Source of the DNA: Fragum whitleyi
Lineage: Eukaryota > Mollusca > Bivalvia > Cardiida > Cardiidae
Assembly: GCA_948146395.1 (NCBI GenBank)
Contig: OX411543.1
Span: 19,052,363 to 19,116,362, forward strand
DNA: 64,000 bases
Direction: 5' to 3'
Position numbers and translations under genes: made by a program. This document shows, in pieces, positions 42,001-54,000 of the stretch; position 1 is the first letter of the stretch, and every line of letters starts with the position of its first letter. Below the pieces are notes generated by a model. That model had not been told where the DNA came from. It saw only the letters and a program-made list of their open reading frames with translations, and did not search any database.

Positions 42001-45000
42001 CCCTTGTCATGCTGTATCTGTAATTTTCCTTTTTTAACGGGGCAAGGTATGGACATAGAAGTATGCATGCTTGTGCAGTCTCTCATTTTCGTCTTTTACA
42101 CTTGATTTTCCTTTCCAATTAAGAAGAGTTTATGAAAAATATTTTCAGAATAAATACTGATTCACAATTAGCGCATCAGGTACTTTAATAGCTTTGATTT
42201 TGATGCAGTTTGTTTACATTTGAGACAAAATATTTCAGACAAAGAGAAATTTTAAAGAGTAAAAGGTATTATAGTTGGCCACTTTCTTGTTCATTAGTAC
42301 ACTGTATTGCATTGCAATTGAGCCAAGATTTTTATTTATACATGTTATTATAAAAGTTAAAAATTCTTTAAAAAAATCTATTTAATTAGGGATCAGAAGG
42401 TTCTAGGGGCCGAATGGGTGAGACAGGACAGCCTGGTCTACAGGGGCCTCCCGGTGAACCGGGCCCTAAGGGAGAAGTAGGGGATGGCGGTGTGATGGGA
42501 CCTCCAGGTTCTCCAGGACCCCAGGGACAACCAGGACCCACAGGGGCTGCAGGTGGACCAGGACTGCCCGGCCCACCAGGACCTGAGGGTAAACAAGGGC
42601 CAAAGGGAACTGAGGGAGATCCAGGTACTCCCGGACCACCAGGTGTAAACGGACAAGATGTGAGTAAAAGAATTTTGCATATTAATGGTTTCATTCTAAA
42701 CCTCTTATATATAGCTTGATATAAAGTAGTGTACCGATAATAATTCCTCAATGTATCAGAAGTAATAAACTTTAACAGTGTTAAACAAGGTTTCCTTATG
42801 ATTGCATCAGGAAACCTAGGTGCACAATGTGAAAGATCATGAGAACTGAAATGTCGAAATACTATCATAAGCTGTAAATACAAGGTTATAAGTTTCATTT
42901 AAAAGTCTCTACAGCAAGATTCAATCTGTAGTTAGTAGCTTAAGGTTGTAGGTTTCATTCCAAAACCTTGATAAAAGTTATGGTAAAGAAGTTTTGAAAT
43001 AATGATAAATTGTATCACTTTTTTAGCTCCACTGGCTTAAAGCCACTGGGGCTATTGTCATGGCGTTGTGTCCATCGTGCATCTGTCTGTCCATCCTTGC
43101 GTGCGTGCATCTGGTCGTAAACTTTTTCTTTAAAAATCTTCTCCTCAGAAACTACTGGATGAATTTCAACCAAACTTCACAGGAATAATCCTTGGGTGAC
43201 CCTCTTTCAAAGTTGTTCAAGAAATTTCGATCCAATGAAAAATACGGATTTAATGGAGGTGGCTAATTTCCAAATATGGTAAAAAGTGAGTTTTCTCAGA
43301 TGCTAATTGATTGTTACCAATTAAATTTTACATGAATGATCCTTGTGTGACCCTTTATCAGTCTACACAAAATTATTGTGATCAGATAGAAATTATGCAT
43401 TTTATGGGTGGAGGTCTTTTCTCTATATGTTATATAGTGGAAACTTTCAAAATCATTTTCTCTGATTGTAACAGATGGATATCAACCAAATTTCACTTGA
43501 ATGATCCTTGAAAGACCCTTTATCAGTGTACCAAAAATTATTGTGATCGGATGGAAAATATGTATTTTATGGGCGGAGGTCATTTCTCTATATGTTACAT
43601 AGTGGAAACTTTGGAAAAATCATTTTCTCAGAATCTAATTGTTGGATATCAACCAAATTTCATCAGAATAATCATTGAGTGACCCTCTATCAGTCAATTA
43701 AAAAATATTGTGATCAGATGAAAAATATGTGTTTTATTGGCGGAGGTCATTTCTCAATATGTTATATAGTGGAAACTTTGAAAATCATTTTCTCAGAATT
43801 TAATTGATTGACATAAATCAAACATTTTTGGTATGTTATTTTGGTGACCCATTATCATGCAGCCAAAAATTATTTTGATTGGATGAAAAGTATGTCTTTT
43901 ATGGGCGGAGATCATTTCTCTTTATGTTACATAGTGGAAACTTTGAAAATCATTTTCAACATTAGTAGAACCCAAAATATCTAAAAATCTAGTCAAAACT
44001 TATATTTGCTTTTACAAGAATTTCAAGCCTGTGGAGCGACTCAAGCCATTCATTGCTTTCTAGTTTCACTACCCTTGAAATCATGAGAACAAATTACACT
44101 GCAAAGCAACATGGTTAATGTACTTCTCATTCAGAAGCCTGAACTAGAATTTGTCTCTTAGATCAGGAATATTAGATACACTGGAATAATGAAAAGGTCT
44201 GATGGAATTCCAATTACCTTACCTTTGGATTGTTTTTAATTTCATCTTTTGAAACATACAGGCATGCATACATTTTATTTAACCATGTTTTTTTTTTTTA
44301 AATTACTTCTCTGCCATTTAACTACTATAGTTTTCAGTACAATTTCATGGTCAAGATTATAAAACTATTTTTTGTACTCAATATTGAATTTATTTAATGT
44401 TTGACTTATAATAATTGATATACTTGATAACTGATGTACTTATGCAAAAGTACTATGGTAAATTTTAAGTTAAAAAATAGATTGGAAATTGAAAAAAATT
44501 CAGTTGAGTAAAAAAACAACAACAACAGTTTTATAATCTGGGGATTCCTGTATTATCAAATCTTTTCTATAGTAGATGTTAGAACATTTATTAAAATATC
44601 TTGATTTCTTGTTATTAGGGACCCCCGGGCCCTGTGGGACCCCCAGGAGATGAAGGACGACCAGGATTACCTGGCCCCGCTGGACCCCGTGGACCCCCAG
44701 GTCTTGATGGACCTAAAGGACATTCTGTGAGTAAATCAAAAACTTACTTTTGAAGTGTTCAAATCTGAAAATAAGTTTTGATCTTTAGCATTAAAGTTTT
44801 TCATTATTTTCAAGTTTCATTTGATTATACTCTCTTTGAAGAAGAGGAGGTATCTTGCTTTGCATGTGGCTGTTGGTCGGTCGATAGGTCTGTAGACTAT
44901 TTTTGTCCAGTGTATATCTCAAAAAATATGCAAGCTAGAATCATGAAACGTCACAGGTACATAGATCTCATTGAGGAGAAGTGCAGTGCATAAGAACCAT

Positions 45001-48000
45001 AACTCTACTCATAATATTTTTTATGAGTTATTGCCCTTTCTTAAATTTATTACTTAATTTTTGTCTGTATCATATTTAAAAAAATATTCAAGATAGAATC
45101 ATGAAACTTTATAGGTGGATAAATTTTATTGAGGAGAAGGTGCATTTCACAAGAACTGTAATTACTATACTGGTCATATTTTTGGTATTGTTCATTTACA
45201 AAGAATATACAATTGACCTGTTCTTATACGGGGCATAAACACTTAAATAAAAATCTCATTTGTGTTTTAATTTCAGGGACAAATTGGACCCCCAGGTAAC
45301 CCAGGACCCCCAGGAGGCACTGGAGAAAAGGTGAGAGGTCACAGACTAAGATCACACTGCACATTATGTTCAGGCAGCTTTTTGTCTACGCATCTTGGCA
45401 AAGCAGGGATATACCTGGCTCATCATGACAAGAGTTAATTATGATATTTACATTTGTGTTTGTGACTTGATTAAATCTATTATATTCAATTTCAGGGGTC
45501 TATTGTTAATGTATATTTCAACTTTAATGTAAAGACTTATTTTGATTAAAAGTAATCAAATTTTATTTTTACTACAAATTAATTGGTCTGCCCTAAACTG
45601 TTGTAACTGCCTGCAATCATATAGGCGTATACAACATTTTAGAGCAAAACCAATCTCTGTAATAAAACTGTTTATTCTACTGTTATCTGAACTTTTCAAC
45701 CCTGTGATTTCATATCTGAGAAAATTTTTCATATTGTAATAAGCAATTTTCTCCTCTTTTTTCTATGTTTTTGTGCTCATTTCATTGTTTTCTTTCAAAT
45801 TGCACTTACCCCACTCACGGTCCTGACATGTCCAACCTCTTTTAATTTTCAACTTTTTTTCATTGATTTCCTAGATCTTTGATGATTATTTCCCTTTATT
45901 TAACAGGGAGACCCAGGTGTAGATGGCGGTGAAGGCAAACAAGGACCACCCGGACCAATTGTAAGATTTGAATTCAGACATTCTTTTTCCATATTTTTCA
46001 TGAACTTTATATGTGTTTTACTGTTTACTTCAAAGTATTCAATATCTAATTCTGTTTGTAACAATGTTCAGTAACCAAAATAAATTTACCATCTCAAGGA
46101 ATTTTTAGTCTTTTTGAAAAATAATGATTAAAGCAAATCTGGTTAACAAGCAATGAATGAATCTGAAAAAACCTTGTCTGACCTATTGAACTCCACCGTG
46201 AATTTAAGATTGATGTTGGTTACCACATTGTATCAAACTCCTTTTTCTGAAAAATGACAGTTGCAGGTTTTTTTACACATCCTGATTTTAGTGAGTTATG
46301 AAACAAACGCTAATCACAATTTATTCAAGGTATAAAGCTAAGAAATCTATTGCTCTGCATGAATTGAATTTGACTAGGTTTTAATTATAGACCTTAGTCA
46401 AAATAAAACTCTTTACCAGTGGTCAACACCTACTTTTTTTCAATGGGATTCCAAGGGAACCACCCATTTCTATTGCAGGGATCCCTTCACATAATCAAGG
46501 ATCCCCTTTTTCATTAAAAAGGTAGGAATAACAAGTAAAATATAAGTTAATGATATATCCCTATATTTTGCAAGCTGAATTCCTTATTCCACTTTGTGTT
46601 TTACATTTGTAAGGAACAAAGTTGAGTTTTAGAACCTTGACTTGGAATTGGTGGATTCGGGTAAAAAAAATAATCTAAATTAAAAAAAATATTGGAGGAT
46701 CCTGAAGAAATTCCTTGCTTGAGCTTAAAGGGTCCCTTTCAATATTTTGGGAATATTAGAATTCTGGGACACTGTTAGTGTCACACTCTGTTTACCTCAT
46801 TGCTGAAAAGCCTTGCAAAGCTTTGCTGCTTATCTGTATTGTAGCCCATTGTTATTTTGCAATCTTTAAGGGACCAGCTGGTATCCCAGGAGAGCCTGGA
46901 CCAAGGGGACAGAATGGTAAACAGGGAGACCAGGGATTACCAGGGCCCCAGGGAGCTTCAGGTGAACCAGGACCTAAAGGAGAAAGGGGTCTACCAGGGC
47001 CATTTGGACCTCGAGGTGCACCAGGACAAATGGTGAGGTTATATGTCTATTGATTAATTATTTGATACATTTTAGAATCATATACATAATAAATGTAAAA
47101 GTTTTTACATTGTAATTTTTTGAGGATTGAGCTGGGTCACCAGTTCAGCCCTTAGGGTGAAGATGTTATCTTAATTTGAATCCCAAGGCTTAAAGATAGT
47201 ATAAATTACCAAATTGTTGTAAGCATATCTTAGAAATACTTTGGTTAAACCTTGGGGATGTGACATTTATCTTGCAAACAACTCAGTTACAAAGATATTT
47301 GCTTGAAAATTAGTTTCTCAAAAGGTAATCCATACTTTAAGGAAAATAACTCCAAAAAGTTTTGAGCTTAATTGGCTATATTTTTAAAAAATCAGTGCGT
47401 CTCTGTTTTTTTTGTTTTATTTTATTGTATATTTTATTGAATATTACTAAGACTATTAACTATCAAATGAGCAATCCATAACTCTTAAAGAATGAATCCA
47501 TTATTTCGGTCTCCAGCATCTTCAGCTGAGCTTTGCATTCCCTTGCACTTCCTTCATTTAAGGTAGTGGATCCATAATAGTGCTGCAACATTGCAGAACC
47601 CATGAACTTTCACAATGTTGACGGAGGTTTCCTAATGAAAATCATTAGGAAACCTCGGTTAACATTGTTAAAGTTCATTACGTCCAAAACGTTGCAGACC
47701 TTTTATGGTTCCACTACCATAAAGAAAAGTCTGTTCTTCACTCTCAATAACATAAAGCTAGTACTACATGTAAATCTTGTTTTTTCAGGGTGAGACAGGA
47801 CGAAGTGGACCCCAGGGACCACCAGGTCAGCCAGGACAACAGGTAGTTACCATACAGCTTCTTTTACATTTTCATGCACCAGCATCAATAGATCAGGGGG
47901 ATTTTGTTTTATTGTTAGCCAGCTGTCCATCTGAATGAAAAACCCAAACCCCCACTGAAAAAAAAAATAGAAAGCATAACATTGCCAAGTGCTTTGTTTA

Positions 48001-51000
48001 AACCTATTTATTTACATCGATTGGGAAACCAGCCTATTTGATATACAATGTTGTTTAACCCTTTGCTGTTTAATCCCTGCTTTTTACGTGCCTGTGATTT
48101 TATAATAGAGAAAACATTGTGAAAAAGGAAGAAATTGCTTACGACAAGCAATTTCTTCTTTTTCCTCACTATTTTCTACCCAACTGAATGGTTATTTTTC
48201 AATTTAAATCCACTTTAAATTACCGTCTGCAAAACCTTTGAATTTGGACAGGTCCAAAAATTTGTAAAACAGGAAAGGGTTAAAGCATGATGATAGGTCT
48301 AATTTCTGCAAAATTGCTGAAACTAAGGTCAGAGTCATAAGAACAGGTTAGTTATCTGTCAAAGTCACACATGTGTCAAAAGTGTCTTTTTTCAAAAACA
48401 AATAATGTTGTGAGTTAGGTTTTTTTTGGTTTTGATGGAAATACTTGCAATTTGGATGAACAACTTTTCACTGTCTGCCTGTCTGTCTCTTTCATTTCTT
48501 CTCTCTCTCTTTCTCTCTCTCTCTTACTCTCTATGTATGTTTATCTCTCAAATTTTGATATGATTGATTTAAGGTAGTGGACCGTAATAGTCTGCAACAT
48601 TTCGGAACCCATGAACTTTCACAATGTTGACCAAGGTTTCCTAAAGAAAATTATTAGGAAACCTCAGTTAACACTGTTGAAGTTCATAACTTCTGATACG
48701 TTGTGGAACTATTAAGGGTCTACTACCTAAATATCTAAATATTTCTATTTTGTCCACCAGGGAGAAGCTGGACCCCCAGGCCCACCAGGATTACCAGGAG
48801 ACCCCGGTGTTATTGTAAGTAGAGGAAGGGGTCTGGAAATACTCATTTTCTCTACTTGTCCATGGACAAGTAACACATGATCTTCTACCTGCCCAAGATC
48901 AACATGAATTTAATTACTTCACAGCAAAAAAAAAGAGAATAGATTTTTAGCTCACCTGAGCACATCGTGCTCAAGGTGAGCTTTTGTGATCATTGAATGT
49001 CCGTCGTCCGTCGTCCGTCGTCCGTCGTGCATCGCCCGTCGTCCTCCGTCAACAATTTAAGTGTTTACACTCTAGAGGCCACAAATATGATCCAATCTTC
49101 ATGAAACTTGGTCAGAATGATGGTCAGGTCACAAGGATGAACCCTATTGAAAATGGAAAGGATCCATGCCATATCACGGGAAAAGGGGCCTAAAAGACAA
49201 TTTTCTTGTTTACACTCTAGAGGTCACAATTATGGCCCAATCTTCATGAAACTTGGACAGAATGTTGGTCAGGTCACAAGGATGAATCCTATTGAAAATG
49301 GGAAGGATCCATGCCATATCACGGGAAAAGGGGCCTTAAGGACAATTTTCTTGTTTACACTCTAGAGGCCACAAATATGGCCCAATCTTCATGAAACTTG
49401 GTCAGAAAGATGGCCAGGTCACAAGAATGAACCCTATTGAAAATGGAAAGGATCCATGCCATATCACGGGAAAAGGGGCCTTAATGACAATTTTCTTGTT
49501 TACACTCTAGAGGCCACAAATATGGCCCAATCTTCATGAAACTTGGTCAGAATGATGGCCAGGTCACAAGGATAAACCCTATAGAAAATGGGAAGGATCT
49601 ATGCCATATCACGGGAAAACGGGCCTTAATGACAATTTTCTTGTTTACACTCTAGAGGCCACAAATATGGCCCAATCTTCATGAAACTTGGTCAGAATGT
49701 TGGTCAGGTCACAAGGATGAACCCTATTGAAAATGGAAAGGATCCATGCCATATCACGGGAAAAGGGGCCTTACTGACAATTTTCTTGTTTTCACTTTAG
49801 AGGCCACAAATATGGCCCGATCTTCATAAAACTTTGTCAGAATGATGGCCAGGTCACAAGGATGAGCCCTATTGAAAATGGGAAGGATCCAAACCATATC
49901 AAGGGAAAAGGGGCCTCAATGACATTTTTTTTGTTTACACCCTAAACGTCACAAACATGATTCAATCTACATGAAACTTGGTCAGAATGTTTGTCAGGTC
50001 ACAAGGATGAACCCTATTGAAAATGGGAAGGATCCGTGCCATATCATGGAAAAAGGGGCTTTAATGACATTTTTGCTCTTATCACTCTAGAGGCCTCAAA
50101 TATGGTCCTATCTTCATGAAACTTAAGCAGAATGTTTGTCAGGTTACAAGGATAAACCCTATTGAAAATGGGAAAGAACCATGACATATCATGGGAAAAG
50201 GGACCTTAGTGAAAATTGTCTTGTTTACAGCCTTAGAGGCCTTAAATCATAAAAGTACAACTTGAAAATTTGATGTATTTAATGAGACAAAGAGACGAAG
50301 GTGAGCGATATAGGACCATCATGGTCCTCTTGTTTAGAGAAATAATTGTATTCAAAGAAGAAAACCTTTCGGTACAAACATTTGGCTTATTATTCTCTAT
50401 CAAGTACTATTCAAAGATTTGTCCCCGATTTACTTGCTCACAGAAAAGTGACATAGAAAAATATCCTTGTCCGCAGGTAGAAAAATCTGAGTAGGTCAAG
50501 TCAGGCAATTCCACTCCCCTGGTATAGAGGATATATTCTTTTTGCTATGAATCGTGAAGGAACTACCAAGGGACAGCACACAACCAAGGGGGTGCCTACC
50601 AATAACACACAGCACCAAACATGTTTTGTAATTGGTATTATCAAATATATAACATTTTAAGTGATCACAACAGGGTAACTACAGCTTGGCTAAGCTTGAC
50701 TAAGCTGTAGATACAACGTTATGATCATTCACCAACAAAATATTTGTTGACAATATCATTTTTATCACACACACGTGTATTGTGCTAAATTTGTAGGCAC
50801 ACTCTTAAGAACTGTTGTAATTCCTAAAAAAATGGCTCTTACATTTCTTTTGTGCAGACTCCTTCATTATGTGCTTGCAAAATTCCTCACCACACCCATT
50901 GGAAAGAAGTTGCACTGTGAACAAAGTAGAAAGATACTGAATAGCATAATACCTAGCTCTTAAACCTTTTAAGCTGAGACTTTAAAAAAATTGAAATGAT

Positions 51001-54000
51001 ATGTTTTTGAACTACTATTACTAGACTTCAACACCAGAGAGACTGACAAATATAATTTTAAATTTCTAAGAGAGTAGATTTAAATCATGGTTATACATTC
51101 AAGTGACACTTATTTAATGAGATTTCAAAAGCGTGACAAACATGAAATCTTTCTAAGAAATTAGCTGTTTGATCGTTAAGGGGAGGGGTGGAGTGGGGGA
51201 GGGGGAAAAGGGGGCTTTGTGAGTTTAAACAGTTGTTTCGAAATTCTTTGCAATGTTATTCTAAGTCTTCTTTTCACTTTTGTATTGAATTCTGTGTATG
51301 TTTATTTATCAAATAATGTTTCATTTTCTCACACAGGGACCATCAGGAATGGCTGGACCAAAAGGAGACAGAGGACAAAAGGGTGAAAAGGTATGCTTGA
51401 TAATAGTTATGCCAACTTTGAATATACTGATACCTGTTGGACTGACAAAAAAACAGTATTACATTCCAATATTAAAATACTACAAATGATGACTATTTGT
51501 GTTCGCATTCTTCAATTTAACACTTTTAATTAATTTTTGTCAAATGCCACTACTGCAAGATCAACCATGAATCAGCCATGAAAAATTCATGGCTTGAGCC
51601 ATTAACCTCACCCATTAAAAGCGACATTGTGCTGGGCATTAATAAACCATCAAGATGCCATGAGTTTAACATTAAATTATTTTAATGGGAGAGTTATGGC
51701 CATTAAAGAAGTCATTCATAAATGGAGAAAGGACACGATTAGATTTTCAGGGGTAATTACTGGGGAAATAATGACCATTACAAAAATGAATTATTGATGG
51801 GCATTGATTTTTTAATGGTAGCCATTATTAATATTAATGGTAGCCATGAATTTGTATAATTGCTAAATTCATGACCCATTAATATTTTTCATGGCACATT
51901 TTAATGGGCAGTGGCCATTAAAAGCGACATTGTGCTGGGCATGAATTTAAATTAATGGGCAAGAATTTTATTTTCACTGCTATACCATGCCCATTATCCG
52001 TATACCCTTAAATAAATGTAATGGGCATTAAAAATAAAATGACAAATTAATGGTCAAAATATCTGCCAAGTAATGGCCATGAAAAAGTACTTAACTTTTT
52101 TTAATAGACAAATTATGACCATTAAAGTTTACCCATTAAATGATGTATTTGGGCATTAATTTTCTAATGGCCAAACAATGGGGAGAAAATACCAGTCATG
52201 GACCAAAAATGATGGCCATGGAAAATTTTTATGCCTATTATTTTAATGGCCATCAATACAAATCATGCCCATTATTGTTTCCCCTTCAATGTTGGTAATC
52301 TTTAGTTTCCTAGGGTTGAAAATTCATAAGTACAAATCTACAAACATTAAACAACTTGACAGATCTTATTCATACAATTCTTCTATAAAATTGATGCAAT
52401 AATGTTTAATTGGGGTTTGAGAATATTTGCACAAATGATTTATTGCTAAAATCTTAAAAAAAATAAAATCTTATTTTCTTCAAATTTTGCAAATTCGAGG
52501 GCTTCATTTAAAATTTGTCTTATATTTTGTTAATCAATTGTTTTAAGTCCAACAGTACAAGATTCTATTTAAAATAATCAAATTTCAGCTTTTTACATAC
52601 CTTCTGCTTGCTATTCTTCCCAATGTACAAGAGAATAAGGCAAAAAACATTTTAACTGGAAATTTTGTTTGAAAACAGCAGCCATGTTGGATTTCCATAG
52701 ACTGGATTCACGGTCACTTTTAGACTGGTACTCTTGGCCATGACTTTGTATAACGACTTATTCATGGTTTGTGTCATGGGCATGAATCAAAATGAAAGTA
52801 GTTAAAGCTTTAATTCTATATTTAATTTCTCATTAATTTATACCCATTTCAAATAATGTAAAGGGCCATGAATAAACTGATTTAGAATTCAACAGCATAT
52901 GAATGGCCAGAATTAATTGTCAGAATTTTTTTTTCAATGCCAATTAATGACTTGATTTTTTTTTATTATGGCTATTATTTATCATATTTGGTATTTAATT
53001 ATCGTCATTTATATGGGTGATAACCTTTAATAAATGTTCATGATAGTAACTGGGCATGAATTAAAAGAAAAAAAGTTAAAACTTTTCTGTATTCCTTTCA
53101 TCCCCATTAAATAAAGTTAATGATCATGGATTATCTGATTCATAATTGTATGATATATTTATGGCCATAAGTAATAGTCAAGATTTTTGTCATGCCAATG
53201 AGTTTTTTTTTTATAATAGCCATTATTTGTTACTGTTTTGTATTTAATTGTCATCTTCAATGGTTGATTGATGGGCATGAATAAATGTTCATGGTAGTTA
53301 ATGGGCATGATTCAAAATTAAAAGAGCAAATGGTTTTTAGGAATTTTTATAATGGCCATTATTCGTTACTGTTTGGTATTTAATGGCCATCTTCAGTGGA
53401 TAATATTGGACATGAATAAATGTTCATGGTAGTTAATGGGCATGAATCAAAATAAAAGAACTTTAAAAAAATTCAGTATTTCTTTGATCTTATTACAATC
53501 AAAGTTAATGCCCATGAATGGTCTGATTCAGATTCAATGATATATTAATGGCCATGATTAATTGTCATAATTTATTTTAATGCCAGTGACTTTTAGCAAT
53601 CTTTATTATGGCCATTATTTGGCCTTTTTTTATTTAATGGCCATCATTCATGGGTATGAAAAAATATTCATAGTAGTTGATGGGCATGAATAAAGCTAAA
53701 ACAAGAAGTAATGGCCCATTACTTTTTTAATGCCAATACTTTTATGCCGGCCCATTATATTAATCTGCATTTCATGGTTTTTTAATGGTCAAATCATGAA
53801 TTAATGGCCATTAGTTAGCATTTTAATGGCTAAAAGTGTCACCCATTATTATTTTTTTACAAGGACTAATGGCTCATTTTCATGGTTTTTCTTGTTTTCA
53901 TGGGCCATTAATGGTCTTTTAATGTAATCTTAATGGGACCCTTGTGCAGTAGTGTGCCTTCTCCAGCATCAACATTCAAAATTCCAAAGATTTTGAATGT

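Noticed and set aside
42386..42898. 170-codon minus-strand ORF
   Set aside because: Antisense shadow of the 270-bp collagen exon, Pro/Gly-rich because it is the complement of Gly-X-Y codons.
45493..45560. Possible exon after atttcag at about 45495
   Set aside because: ggtctattgttaatg does not continue as Gly-X-Y, has no donor at a 9-bp multiple, and would break the 338 count.
49065..50230. Tandem array as CRISPR or satellite centromere
   Set aside because: No unique spacers between short repeats and bounded by element ends; it is a monomer array inside a mobile element in a eukaryotic intron.
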